From: Amycolatopsis camponoti
GTDB taxonomy: Bacteria; Actinomycetota; Actinomycetes; Mycobacteriales; Pseudonocardiaceae
Direction of reading: 5' to 3'
NCBI RefSeq assembly: GCF_902497555.1
Contig: NZ_CABVGP010000001.1
Location: 1,716,501 to 1,780,500, forward strand
DNA length: 64,000 nt
The position numbers and the translations under genes were made by a program. Under the pieces are notes generated by a model. The model was not told the origin of the DNA. It ran no database searches and worked only from the letters and a program-made list of their open reading frames with translations. This document shows, piece by piece, positions 8,318 to 18,021 of this stretch (its first letter is position 1; every line of letters begins with the position of its first letter).

Positions 8318-9877
8318 ATGGTCAGCACCTCGAGCAGCAAGTCCGGTCCCGGTTCGGTCAGCCCGTCCCGTGAGGACTTCCGCGCCCTCGCCGAGAGCCG
8401 CCGCGTCATCCCGGTCGTGCGCCGGGTCCTCGCCGACGGCGAGACGCCGATCGGGGTCTACCGCAAGCTCGCCGCCGACCGCCCGGGCACGTTCCTGTTC
8501 GAGTCCGCGGAGAACGGCGCCTCCTGGACGCGCTGGTCGTTCATCGGCGTCCGCAGCCCGGCCGCACTCACCGTCCGCGACGGCGAAGCGGTCTGGACCG
8601 GCACCCCGCCGGTCGGCCTGCCGTCCGAGGGCAACCCGCTCACCGTGCTGCGTGAAACGATCGAAGCGTTGCACACCGAGCCGTTGCCCGGATTGCCGCC
8701 GCTGACCGGCGGCATGGTCGGCTACATCGGCTACGACTCCGTGCGCTGGCTCGAAAAGCTGCCGGAGCTGGCCGAGCGCGACCTCGACATCCCCGAGCTG
8801 ACCATGCTCCTGGCCACCGACCTCGCGGCGTTCGACCACCACGAGGGCACGGTCACGCTCATCGCGAACGCCGTCAACTGGGACGACTCGCCCGAGCGCG
8901 TGGACGCGGCCTACGACGACGCGGTCGCCCGGCTGAGCGCGATGACGGAGCAGCTGCAGGTGCCCGCGCCGGCCACGGTCGCCGCGTTCGACCGGCCCGA
9001 GCCCGAGTTCACGCGCAAGCGCTCCAAGGCGGACTTCCACGCCGCGGTCGAGAAGGCCGTCGAGGCGATCAAGGCCGGCGAAGCGTTCCAGATCGTGCCG
9101 TCGCAACGCTTCGAGATCCCGACCGCGGCCGACGCGCTCGACATCTACCGCGTGCTGCGGACGTCCAACCCGAGCCCGTACATGTACCTGCTGCGGCTGG
9201 AGGGTTTCGACATCGTCGGCTCCAGCCCCGAGTCGCTCGTCACCGTGCGGGACGGCCGCGCGACCACGCACCCGATCGCGGGCACGCGCTGGCGCGGCGC
9301 CGACCCGGAGGAGGACGCCCAGCTCGCGAAGGACCTCCTCGCCGACGAGAAGGAGCGGTCCGAGCACCTGATGCTCGTCGACCTCGGCCGCAACGACCTC
9401 GGCAAGGTCTGCAAGCCGGGCACCGTGCGCGTCGTCGACTTCTTCCAGATCGAGCGCTACAGCCACGTCATGCACATCGTGTCGACCGTCACCGGCGAGC
9501 TGGCCGAGGGCAAGACGGCGTTCGACGCGGTCACGGCGTGCTTCCCGGCCGGGACGCTGTCCGGCGCGCCGAAGGTCCGCGCGATGCAGCTGATCGAGGA
9601 GCTGGAGCCGGTCCGTCGCGCGCTGTACGGCGGCGTCGTCGGCTACCTCGACTTCGCCGGCGACGCGGACACCGCGATCGCGATCCGCACGGCGCTGGTC
9701 AAGGACGGGATCGCGCACGTCCAGGCCGGCGGCGGCGTCGTCGCCGACTCGGTGCCGGACTACGAGGACACCGAGTCGCTGAACAAGGCCCGCACGGTGC
9801 TGTCGGCCGTGGCCGCCGCGCAGACGATGGTCGCGGCGGGCGTGCTCGACCCGGCCGCGGACGCCGCGCATGTCTGA
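8318..9877 (+). CDS. trpE: Anthranilate synthase component I TrpE
   Basis: 519 aa. It makes anthranilate from chorismate with ammonia from TrpG. The chorismate-binding domain shows [53 protein letters not shown] and GGVVGYLDF. The Trp feedback element is seen as FLFESAENG near residue 50. The start at 8318 fits the -10 spacing; an ATG at 8309 with a G-rich upstream is the alternative. It is the first gene of a five-gene trp unit and overlaps the next gene by 8 bp. trpG and trpD are not nearby. Confidence 0.97.
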   Translation: MVSTSSSKSGPGSVSPSREDFRALAESRRVIPVVRRVLADGETPIGVYRKLAADRPGTFLFESAENGASWTRWSFIGVRSPAALTVRDGEAVWTGTPPVGLPSEGNPLTVLRETIEALHTEPLPGLPPLTGGMVGYIGYDSVRWLEKLPELAERDLDIPELTMLLATDLAAFDHHEGTVTLIANAVNWDDSPERVDAAYDDAVARLSAMTEQLQVPAPATVAAFDRPEPEFTRKRSKADFHAAVEKAVEAIKAGEAFQIVPSQRFEIPTAADALDIYRVLRTSNPSPYMYLLRLEGFDIVGSSPESLVTVRDGRATTHPIAGTRWRGADPEEDAQLAKDLLADEKERSEHLMLVDLGRNDLGKVCKPGTVRVVDFFQIERYSHVMHIVSTVTGELAEGKTAFDAVTACFPAGTLSGAPKVRAMQLIEELEPVRRALYGGVVGYLDFAGDADTAIAIRTALVKDGIAHVQAGGGVVADSVPDYEDTESLNKARTVLSAVAAAQTMVAAGVLDPAADAAHV

Positions 9878-10454
9878 GGCGCCGGCCGAGGCGCCGGAGA
9901 CCGCCAAGCCGTCGCGCCGTCCACTGTGGATGATCGTGGTCGCGCTCCTGCTCGCCGCGCTCGCGCTGTGGGGCGCGTCACGGCTGACGTGGTTCGCCGA
10001 GTTCCGCGACGGCGGCGTGCGCGGCACGGTCCTCTACCGCGAGACCGGCGAGCAGCGCGCGACGGCGCTCGTGCCGCTGGCCCTGCTCGCACTGGCCGGC
10101 GTGGCCGGGGTGATCGCGACCGGCGGCTGGGCCCGGCGCGTGCTGGGCGTCGTCCTCGCGCTGGCCGGCGTCGCCGCGGTGTGGTCCGGCGTGTCCGGGG
10201 TGAAGTTCTCCGGCTGGGCCGACGGGCTGCCCGTGACGCAGATGCTGCTCGGGCGCGGCCTGGCCGTGCTCGGGGGAATTCTCGTCGCGGCCGGCGGGTT
10301 GGCAGCCGTCAAGGGTGCCGGTGCCGCGCGGCTCGGGGCCCGGTACGCGGCTCCGGCCACGCGCAAGAAGGCGCGTGATCCGGACGCCGAGCTGTGGGAA
10401 GCACTCTCGGAAGGAGAGGATCCGACCGACGTCCGGGGGAGGCATTCGGAGTAA
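9870..10454 (+). CDS. Tryptophan-operon-associated membrane protein
   Basis: 194 aa with four predicted membrane helices (residues ~18-40, 66-85, 92-110 and 130-155) and a charged C-terminal tail. Proteins of this length and layout, encoded between trpE and trpC in many actinobacteria, form the conserved Trp-operon membrane family (TIGR02234 type). The function is unknown; transport of an aromatic compound is a guess. The ATG lies inside the trpE 3' end (8-bp overlap), so it is coupled to trpE. Confidence 0.88.
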   Translation: MSEAPAEAPETAKPSRRPLWMIVVALLLAALALWGASRLTWFAEFRDGGVRGTVLYRETGEQRATALVPLALLALAGVAGVIATGGWARRVLGVVLALAGVAAVWSGVSGVKFSGWADGLPVTQMLLGRGLAVLGGILVAAGGLAAVKGAGAARLGARYAAPATRKKARDPDAELWEALSEGEDPTDVRGRHSE

Positions 10455-10492
10455 CGCGCGCACCCGGAACCGGGCACTCCAGATGCGGGGGT

Positions 10493-10498
10493 TAGCAT
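10493..10498 (+). promoter_or_regulatory. Possible internal promoter ahead of trpC
   Basis: TAGCAT would start transcription near 10505 and produce a ~75-nt leader carrying the 18-codon frame at 10526. No good -35 is visible. Confidence 0.3.
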
Positions 10499-10525
10499 CG
10501 TTTCGGCGGGAAGGGGAAGGTTTTT

Positions 10526-10582
10526 GTGAGCGACCTTGCGAAGGAAACCGTGAGCGCATACCAGGGCGGGGGCGCCCGGTGA
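10526..10582 (+). CDS. Candidate 18-codon leader frame coupled to trpC
   Basis: A GTG at 10526 follows a strong purine-rich ribosome site (AAGGGGAAGG, 10511-10520) with 5-nt spacing. The frame reads [18 protein letters not shown] and stops at 10580-10582, overlapping the trpC GTG at 10579. It has no Trp codons, so it is not a classical attenuator; it could deliver ribosomes to trpC, which has only a weak site of its own. Not a known protein; the call rests on ribosome site and overlap alone. Confidence 0.4.
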   Translation: MSDLAKETVSAYQGGGAR

Positions 10583-11384
10583 CCGTGCTCGAAGACATCG
10601 TCGCCGGCGTCCGCGAGGACCTCGCGGCACGCGAGTCCGTGCTGCCGTTCGACGAGCTGAAGATCCGCGCGGCGGCCGCCCCGGCGCCCCGCGACGTGAT
10701 GTCGGCGCTGCGCGAGTCCGGCATCGGCGTGATCGCCGAGGTGAAGCGGCGCAGCCCCTCCAAGGGCGAGCTGGCCGACATCCCCGACCCCGCCGCGCTG
10801 GCGAAGGACTACGAAGACGGCGGCGCACGCGTGATCAGCGTGCTGACCGAGGAGCGCCGTTTCGGCGGTTCGCTGGCCGACCTGGACGCGGTGCGCGCGG
10901 CGGTCGACATCCCGATCCTGCGCAAGGACTTCATCGTCAGCCCCTACCAGGTGCACGAGGCCCGCCTGCACGGCGCCGACATGGTGCTGCTGATCGTCGC
11001 CGCGCTGGAGAAGAACGCGCTCGCCGCGCTGCTCGACCGCGTCGAGTCGCTCGGGATGACCGCGCTGGTGGAGATCCACAACGCCGAGGAGGCCGACAAG
11101 GCCCTCGAGGCGGGCGCCAAGGTCATCGGCGTCAACGCGCGCAACCTGCACACCCTCGAGGTGGACCGCGACGTCTTCTCGCGGCTGGCCCCCGGCCTGC
11201 CGATGGACGTCTACAAGGTCGCCGAGTCGGGTGTCCGCGGGCCGGGTGACCTGATGTCGTACGCCGGTCACGGCGCCGACGCGGTGCTGGTCGGCGAGGG
11301 GCTGGTCGCCTCCGGCGACCCGAAGGGCTCCCTGGTCAAGCTGGTCACCGCCGGTTCCCACCCTGCCTGCCCGAGGCCCTCGCG

Positions 11385-11388
<4 letters not shown>
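10579..11388 (+). CDS. trpC: Indole-3-glycerol phosphate synthase TrpC
   Basis: 269 aa, stand-alone IGPS. It closes the indole ring from CdRP. The catalytic Lys region [14 protein letters not shown], the [16 protein letters not shown] segment, [13 protein letters not shown] and the C-terminal ESGVRGPGD are all present. The GTG at 10579 gives the family N-terminus ([18 protein letters not shown]); upstream residues of the longer frame are unrelated. Overlaps trpB by 4 bp. trpF activity presumably comes from a PriA encoded elsewhere, as is normal in actinobacteria. Confidence 0.97.
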
Positions 11389-12592
<1,204 letters not shown>

Positions 12593-12596
<4 letters not shown>

Positions 12597-13384
12597 GCGG
12601 GCTGGACGACCTCTTCGCGACAACGCGCGCGGAGGGCCGTGGCGCGCTGGTCGGCTACCTCCCGGCGGGCTTCCCGACGGTGGAGGGGTCGAAGGAGCTG
12701 ATCGCGGCATGCGTCGACGGCGGCGCGGACCTGATCGAGGTCGGCGTCCCGTATTCGGACCCGGTGATGGACGGCCCGACCATCCAGGCCGCGTCCGTGA
12801 CCGCGCTGGACAACGGCTTCCGCCTCAAGCACGTGTTCGAGGTCGTCGAGTCGGTGTCGGCGCGCGGCGGCCGCGCGGTCGTCATGACGTACTGGAACCC
12901 GGTGAACCGCTACGGCGTGGACCGCTTCGCGCGTGACCTCGCCTCGGCGGGCGGGCTCGGGTTGATCACCCCGGACCTGATCCCGGACGAGGCCGGAGCG
13001 TGGATGGACGCATCCAAGGCGCACGGCCTGGACCGGACGTTCCTGGTGGCGCCCTCATCGTCGGAGGAGCGGCTGGCGTTGACGGCGTCGTCGTCGTCGG
13101 GGTTCATCTACGCGACCGCGGTGATGGGCGTGACCGGCGCGCGCGACCAGGTCGGCGCGGGCGCGGAGGAGCTGGTCCGCCGCACGCGGACGCACACGTC
13201 CCTGCCGATCGGCGTGGGGCTGGGCGTGCGCTCGGGCGAGCAGGCGGCCCAGGTGGCGTCGTTCGCGGACGCGGTGATCGTGGGATCAGCCCTGGTCACG
13301 GCGGCGGCCGAGGGCCCTTCCGGCGTCCGGGCGCTGTCCGCCGAGCTGGCCGAGGGCGTGCGCCGGGCGGTCGCGACCGCTTGA
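12593..13384 (+). CDS. trpA: Tryptophan synthase alpha chain TrpA
   Basis: 263 aa. It cleaves indole glycerol phosphate to indole for TrpB. Catalytic Glu49 and Asp60 sit in [20 protein letters not shown] at the standard numbering. The [22 protein letters not shown] and [12 protein letters not shown] segments are normal. The ATG overlaps the trpB stop. Its TGA (13382-13384) runs into the promoter of the MerR gene that follows, so the trp transcript ends in, or crosses, that promoter. Confidence 0.97.
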
Positions 13385-13411
13385 CCTGGAGTGCACTCCA
13401 GGTGCCACTCT
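13381..13411 (+). promoter_or_regulatory. MerR-type promoter with 20-bp palindrome
   Basis: TTGACC (13381-13386) and CACTCT (13406-13411) are 19 bp apart, the long spacer typical of MerR-controlled promoters. The spacer carries a perfect palindrome at 13384-13403 (ACCTGGAGTG and its complement). The GTG start of the MerR gene is 6 nt after the -10. The trpA stop codon is the first part of the -35. Confidence 0.8.
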
Positions 13412-13417
13412 GGGTCG

Positions 13418-13798
13418 GTGACGTCCTACACCCCGGCCCAGGTGACCGAAAAGACCGGTTTCACGATCGACACCCTGCGCTACTACGAGCGCATCGGCTT
13501 GCTCCACCACGTCGGCCGCACGGCCGGCGGGAGGCGGGTGTTCACCGAGCAGGACGTCGAGTTCCTGCAGCTGCTGCGGTGCTTGCGCTACACGGGGATG
13601 CCGGTGGCGGAGATGCTGCGGTTCGTGGAGCTGCTGCGGTCCGGTGAAGCGACGCGCGAGGAGCGGGTGGACGTGCTGAGGGAGCACGAGGCCCGGGTGG
13701 CGTCGCAGATCTCGCGGCTGCGGGAGCACCAGGAGCACATCCAGTTCAAGATCCAGCTGTACAGCGGCTCGGGCCAGCTGGCTGTCACACCCGCCTGA
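13418..13798 (+). CDS. MerR family transcriptional regulator
   Basis: 126 aa from GTG 13418. The winged helix (YTPAQVTEKTGFTIDTLRYYERIGLL) is classic MerR, followed by the dimerisation helix with LREHEARVASQISRLREHQEHI. The C-terminus has no Cys, so a metal or redox cluster is unlikely; it resembles small-molecule-sensing members. It should bind the palindrome in its own promoter. No separate target gene is adjacent in the same unit, so autoregulation is the only target that can be proposed. Confidence 0.9.
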   Translation: MTSYTPAQVTEKTGFTIDTLRYYERIGLLHHVGRTAGGRRVFTEQDVEFLQLLRCLRYTGMPVAEMLRFVELLRSGEATREERVDVLREHEARVASQISRLREHQEHIQFKIQLYSGSGQLAVTPA

Positions 13799-13818
13799 CG
13801 CCATCACCTGAACCAGAA

Positions 13819-13841
13819 CTGTCGGTGGCGGTCCGCATACT
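13819..13841 (+). promoter_or_regulatory. PafBC-type (RecA-independent damage) promoter
   Basis: CTGTCGGTG (13819-13827), 8 nt, then CATACT (13836-13841). This fits the mycobacterial RecA-NDp pattern tTGTCRGTG-N8-TAnnnT except for T-to-C at the first base of each element. It points at the Uma2 gene at 13933. Confidence 0.6.
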
Positions 13842-13847
13842 CCTCGT

Positions 13848-13949
13848 GTGATGATCCACAACGAGGGGACCGAGCGGACATGCCACACTGGAACAGACCT
13901 GCGGCGATCGGCTGGAGCGGAGGTGAAGCGCGATGGCAGCACCGACTGA
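13848..13949 (+). other. 33-codon frame directly after the PafBC-type promoter
   Basis: A GTG 6 nt after the -10 hexamer, with an ATG next, opens 33 codons that end at 13947-13949, inside the Uma2 gene, overlapping its ATG at 13933. It may be a leaderless leader frame or chance. Coding quality is poor. Confidence 0.25.
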
Positions 13950-14490
13950 GCCCCAGCCCGGCATCCCACTACGGCCCGAAGGCTGGACTGCCGAGGATGT
14001 TCTCGCCCTGCCCGAGGACCAGACCTCCCTTCAGCGAATCGAACTCGTGGACGGGGTGCTTCTCGTGAGCCCCGCCCCGACCTCGGTGCACCAGCGGCTT
14101 CTGCAGAAGTTGCAGTTCGCCTTCGCGCCCGCACTGCCGGACGGCACCGAGCTGCTGCCGGGCGTGAACGTACGTTTCGGCGGACGCCGGCTGCTGATCC
14201 CGGACCTGGTGATCTTGACCTGCGCCGAGGTTGACACCTTGGTCTACGCGGCGAGCGATGTCCTGCTGGCGGCAGAGATCGTGTCGCCTTCGACGAAGAT
14301 GCAGGACCGGATCCTCAAACGGGCGATCTACGCCGAGGCCCTGGTCCCGTACTACCTCCTGGTCGAGCCGCCGGAGCCGGTCAGCGCCACGCTCTTCGCG
14401 CTCGAAGGCGGCGAGTACGCGCCCATAGCCAAGAGCGAGAACGGCGAACTCCGCCTCAACCGCCCCTTCGAGGCCACCCTCAAGCTCTGA
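13933..14490 (+). CDS. Uma2 family protein (PD-(D/E)XK nuclease-like)
   Basis: 185 aa. Contains the Uma2/DUF820 core: IELVDGVLLVSPAPTSVHQ, then LIPDLVIL (Asp) and LAAEIVSPSTKMQDRILKR (Glu ... Lys), the expected PD-(D/E)XK residues. Members are predicted endonucleases, often present in many copies per genome, with little experimental data. An AGGTGAAG ribosome site precedes the ATG. The PafBC-type promoter upstream links it to DNA damage, which is unusual information for this family. Confidence 0.88.
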   Translation: MAAPTEPQPGIPLRPEGWTAEDVLALPEDQTSLQRIELVDGVLLVSPAPTSVHQRLLQKLQFAFAPALPDGTELLPGVNVRFGGRRLLIPDLVILTCAEVDTLVYAASDVLLAAEIVSPSTKMQDRILKRAIYAEALVPYYLLVEPPEPVSATLFALEGGEYAPIAKSENGELRLNRPFEATLKL

Positions 14491-14497
14491 CGGCGTT

Positions 14498-14514
14498 TGT
14501 ACGAAAGCTGTACA
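14498..14514 (+). promoter_or_regulatory. Small dyad upstream of the amidase gene
   Basis: TGTAC (14498-14502) and GTACA (14510-14514) are inverted copies with a 7-nt spacer, 23 bp before the amidase ATG. It may be an operator. Confidence 0.3.
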
Positions 14515-14536
14515 GCGGCGCGGGAGAGTCCCCGGC

Positions 14537-15187
14537 ATGGACCTCGCACACCTCCCGCGGCGCACCTTCCTCCGCGGCGCCGCCGGCCTCGCCGCCGCAG
14601 GAGCCGCCGGGCTCCTCCTCCCGCGGGCCGCCGGAGCCGCTACCGAACCCCGGATCTACAGCTGTGCCGAGTGGGGTGCCCGGCCGCCCGCCGACGCCCT
14701 CACCACCCTCGACCACCCCGCGAACCGCGTCCTCATCCACCACATCGCCTGCCCCAACAGCACCGACTACTCCCTCGCGCACGCCTTCCAGATCGCGCGC
14801 GACGACCAGCACGACCACATGGACAACAACGGCTGGTCCGACACCGGCCAGCACTTCACCGTCAGCCGCGGCGGGTACCGGCTCGAAGGGCGGCACGGCA
14901 GCCTCGACGCCCTGCGCGGCCGCACCACCATGATCCAGGGCGCGCACTGCCCGGGCCAGAACACCAACGCCATCGGCATCGAAAACGAAGGCACCTACAC
15001 CAGCGTCGAGCCGCCCGAGGCGCAGTGGGCGTCACTCGTCACCTTCTGCGCCTACATCTGCCGCCAGTACGGCATTCCCGTCGAGGAGATCAAGGGCCAC
15101 CGCGACTACTACAACACCGAATGCCCCGGCGATCGCCTCTACGCCAAGCTCCCGCAGCTGCGCGACGAAGTGGCCGCGTCAATGTAG
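14537..15187 (+). CDS. Tat-exported N-acetylmuramoyl-L-alanine amidase (PGRP-like)
   Basis: 216 aa. The N-terminus has a twin-arginine signal (RRTFLRGAAG, hydrophobic stretch, AGAATEP cleavage region). The mature part is a PGRP/T7-lysozyme-type amidase: His in VLIHHIAC, His in IKGHRDYY and Cys in TECPGDRLY form the zinc site. It should cleave the lactyl-peptide bond of peptidoglycan outside the cell. A GGGAGAG ribosome site lies 8 nt before the ATG. Its end overlaps the convergent glutamine synthetase-like gene by 9 bp. Confidence 0.92.
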   Translation: MDLAHLPRRTFLRGAAGLAAAGAAGLLLPRAAGAATEPRIYSCAEWGARPPADALTTLDHPANRVLIHHIACPNSTDYSLAHAFQIARDDQHDHMDNNGWSDTGQHFTVSRGGYRLEGRHGSLDALRGRTTMIQGAHCPGQNTNAIGIENEGTYTSVEPPEAQWASLVTFCAYICRQYGIPVEEIKGHRDYYNTECPGDRLYAKLPQLRDEVAASM

Positions 15188-16537
15188 GTAGCGCATGAGC
15201 GAGCACAGCTCGTCCGGCGGCAGGGAACCCAGCCGCGCGATCTCCCCGCGGCGCACGTCCATCAACGTCGTCGCCAGCTCCGCGCCGAACGCCGATGTCA
15301 GCTCGGAGTCCGCTTCGAACGCCTTCACCGCGTCCGCCAAGGAGGTCGGCAGGCGGACCGCCGACGGGAGCGTCCCCGGGTCGACGTCCACCGGCTCCGG
15401 CAGCGAAGCCGACGCCGAAACCCCGGCCAGGCCCGCGAACAGCAGCGCCGCCACCACCAGGTACGGGTTCGCCGTGAGATCGAAGCACTTGACCTCGAAG
15501 TTGGCCGCCCGGTCGCGCTGCCCGGCCGGGCCCTGCACCAGCCGCAGCGGCGCCTCGCGGTTTTCCAGGCCCCACACCGAAAACACCCCGGCCCAGTGGT
15601 GCGGCTCCAGGCGCAGGTAGCTGACCACCGACGGCGCGCCGATCGCCAGCAGCGCCGGCAGCCGCGAGAAGATCCCGGCGCCGAACGCCTCCGCCGTCGG
15701 TGTCAGGCCGAACCGCCCGTCGCCGCCGGAGCACAGGTTGCGGTCGCCGTCCCAGAGGCTCAGGTGGACGTGGCCGCCGTTGCCGACCCCGTCCGGCGAG
15801 AACTTCGGCGTGAACGACGCCCGCAGCCCGTGCTGCTCGCTCACCATCCGGATCGTCTCGCGCGTCAGCACCGCGATGTCCGCCGCGCGCACCGGGTCGT
15901 CCGGGGCGACCGACAGCTCGAACTGCCCGGCCGCGTACTCGGGGTGGATCTGCTCGACCGTCACCCCCTGAGCGGACAACGTGGACACGAGTGCGCGCAG
16001 GTAGCCCGCCTGCGCGGAAAGCCGCGCGAAGCCGTAGGCCGGGCCCGCCGTCGCCGACCGCGGGTCGTCCGGCGCGTCCGCCGCCGTGATCACCCACTCG
16101 ATCTCGAAGGCCGTCCGCACGTTGTAACCGAGCGACGCGAGCCGGGCCGTCGCGGTCGCGGCCAGCGCCCGCGCGTCCTGCGGGTGCGGCTCGCCCTCCT
16201 GGTCGTACTTCCGGACCGGGGCCCACGCCCAGCCCGGCTGCGCGGCCCGCGGCACGAGCGCGTCCAGGTCGGGGTGCAGCCGCAGGTCGCCGACGGGACC
16301 CCGGGAGTACGCGCCGTCGGTGATCTCGTCGGTGGCCAGGAAGAAGTCGAACGAGTTCGACGCACCGACGCCCCACGCCGCCGCCGACCACAGCCGGTCC
16401 ACCGGGACGGCCTTGACCCGGGCGATGCCGCTGTTGTCCACGAAGGTCAGCGCGACCAGCTCGACGCCGGCCGCGCGCAGGCCGTCCGCCCGCAACGCGC
16501 CCTGCTGTGCGAGTTCCGCCCGGTCGAGCTGGCTCAT
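15179..16537 (-). CDS. Glutamine synthetase-like ligase (FluG/GlnA-like)
   Basis: 452 aa from ATG 16537, preceded by a GGGGGCAGG stretch; the GTG at 16558 adds 7 residues. The GS catalytic domain is intact: SFTPKFSPDGVGNGGHVHLSL, GPAGQRDRAANFEVK and TANPYLVVAALLFAGL. The N-terminus differs from housekeeping GlnA and resembles GS-like enzymes that glutamylate amines. It is divergent from an APC permease, a FluG-type amidohydrolase and an M20 hydrolase, which suggests uptake of an amine or amide compound, gamma-glutamylation and later hydrolysis. The substrate is not known. Confidence 0.85.
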   Translation of the reverse strand: MSQLDRAELAQQGALRADGLRAAGVELVALTFVDNSGIARVKAVPVDRLWSAAAWGVGASNSFDFFLATDEITDGAYSRGPVGDLRLHPDLDALVPRAAQPGWAWAPVRKYDQEGEPHPQDARALAATATARLASLGYNVRTAFEIEWVITAADAPDDPRSATAGPAYGFARLSAQAGYLRALVSTLSAQGVTVEQIHPEYAAGQFELSVAPDDPVRAADIAVLTRETIRMVSEQHGLRASFTPKFSPDGVGNGGHVHLSLWDGDRNLCSGGDGRFGLTPTAEAFGAGIFSRLPALLAIGAPSVVSYLRLEPHHWAGVFSVWGLENREAPLRLVQGPAGQRDRAANFEVKCFDLTANPYLVVAALLFAGLAGVSASASLPEPVDVDPGTLPSAVRLPTSLADAVKAFEADSELTSAFGAELATTLMDVRRGEIARLGSLPPDELCSLMRYLH

Positions 16538-16587
16538 CCTGCCCCCGTCGATGTTCACTGAATACTCTTGAGAAAGAGGTGGAGATC

Positions 16588-18021
16588 GTGTCAGACACCG
16601 TCGAAACCCGTCCAGGGCTGCGCCGTTCCCTCTCCGTCTGGCAGGCGGTCGGCCTGTCCGTCGCGTTGATGGCCCCCAGCATGGCCGCCAACATCAACCC
16701 CCAGCAGACCGCGTCCGCCGCCGGCCGCGCCGTCCCGCTCGCCTTCCTGCTCTCGGCGGTCGGCGTCCTGCTGGTCGCGTACGGCTTCGTCAAACTGTGC
16801 CAGTACTACCAGCACGCCGGCTCGGTGTACGCGTTCGTCGGCGCGACGCTCGGACCGCGCGCCGGAGTCGTCTCCGGCATCGGCCTCCTCGGCACGTACA
16901 CGTTCTACGCCGTCGTCACGAGCTCGGCGGCGGGCACGCTCGGGACCGCGTTTCTCACCCAGGTCGGGATCTGGCCGAACCCGCCGTCGTGGGGCCCGTT
17001 CGTGCTGACGGCGGTCGCGCTGGTCGGCGCCTGGCTGCTGTCCGTGGTGCCCGCGCGCCGCGGCACGAGCACGCTGCTCGCCGTAGAAGGCGCCACGATC
17101 GCGGTGATCCTGCTGGTCACGGTCGTGATCCTGGTCCGGCTGCTCGCCGGGAGCGCGCCGGGCGGCGCGCGGTTCACGATGGACGTCTTCGTCCCGGAAA
17201 CCGGTTTGTCCGGGGTGTTCCTCGGCGCGGTGTTCGGCTTCCTGTCCTTCGCCGGGTTCGAGGCCGCCGCGACGCTCGGCGAAGAGACCCACGACCCGAA
17301 GCGCAACATCCCGCGCGCGATCCTCGGCACGGCGATCTTCGGAGGCGGCTACTTCGTCGTCGTCACCGCGGTCGAAATGATGGCGTTCGGCACGGACGCG
17401 ACGGCGTTCCACGACTCGCCGTCCCTGCTCGGCGACCTCGGCAGCCGCTACGCGGGCGCGTGGGTCGGCGACGTGATCAGCGTCGGCGCGGCGATCAGCG
17501 CGTTCGGCTGCTGCCTGGCCTGCGTCGTCGGCGGCTCGCGGCTGCTCTACGCCCTGGGCCGCGACGCGTACGGCGGCCGCGGCATCGGCCGGACGTCCAC
17601 CCGCGGCACCCCGATGGCCGCGGTCAGCGTGGTCACCGGCGCGGCGGCGCTGATCATCCTGGTGTGCGCGCTCTTGTTCGGCGCGACGGCGTCGGACACC
17701 TTCGCGTGGTCCGGCTCGATCGGGACGCTGATCCTGCTGGTGATCTACCTGCTCACGACGGCAGGTGCGATCCTGCTGCTGTTCGTGAAGCGGCGGATGC
17801 GCGTGCCGGCGTGGCACATCGTCTTCCCGATCGGCGCGCTCGCCGTGCTCGGGTACACGGTGTACGTCAACGTGGTGCCGTACCCGGCCGAAGGTCCCGC
17901 GCGCTGGTTCCCGGTGGTCGCGGGCGCTGTGCTCGTGCTCGCGGTGGTCTTGGTCCTGTCGGCGCCGCGCTTCGCTCGTAGGGTGGGGGAGAGGCTCGGC
18001 ACCGTGGACGGAGGCGCATGA
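16588..18021 (+). CDS. APC family amino acid/amine permease
   Basis: 477 aa with about 12 membrane helices. The start (GTG 16588) follows AGAGGTGGAG. N-terminal SVWQAVGLSVALMAPSMAAN and the GFLSFAGFEAAATLGEETHDPKRNIPRAI segment are typical of amino acid/polyamine/organocation antiporters. First gene of the plus-strand half of the cluster; its stop overlaps the amidohydrolase start. It probably imports the substrate handled by the neighbouring enzymes. Confidence 0.9.
   Translation: MSDTVETRPGLRRSLSVWQAVGLSVALMAPSMAANINPQQTASAAGRAVPLAFLLSAVGVLLVAYGFVKLCQYYQHAGSVYAFVGATLGPRAGVVSGIGLLGTYTFYAVVTSSAAGTLGTAFLTQVGIWPNPPSWGPFVLTAVALVGAWLLSVVPARRGTSTLLAVEGATIAVILLVTVVILVRLLAGSAPGGARFTMDVFVPETGLSGVFLGAVFGFLSFAGFEAAATLGEETHDPKRNIPRAILGTAIFGGGYFVVVTAVEMMAFGTDATAFHDSPSLLGDLGSRYAGAWVGDVISVGAAISAFGCCLACVVGGSRLLYALGRDAYGGRGIGRTSTRGTPMAAVSVVTGAAALIILVCALLFGATASDTFAWSGSIGTLILLVIYLLTTAGAILLLFVKRRMRVPAWHIVFPIGALAVLGYTVYVNVVPYPAEGPARWFPVVAGAVLVLAVVLVLSAPRFARRVGERLGTVDGGA

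Noticed and set aside
8276..8318. Tryptophan attenuator or T-box before trpE
   Set aside because: The -10 leaves no transcribed leader, and no Trp-rich short frame was found.
13880..14068. 62-codon frame at the start of the Uma2 region
   Set aside because: Out of frame with the conserved Uma2 protein and without a ribosome site.
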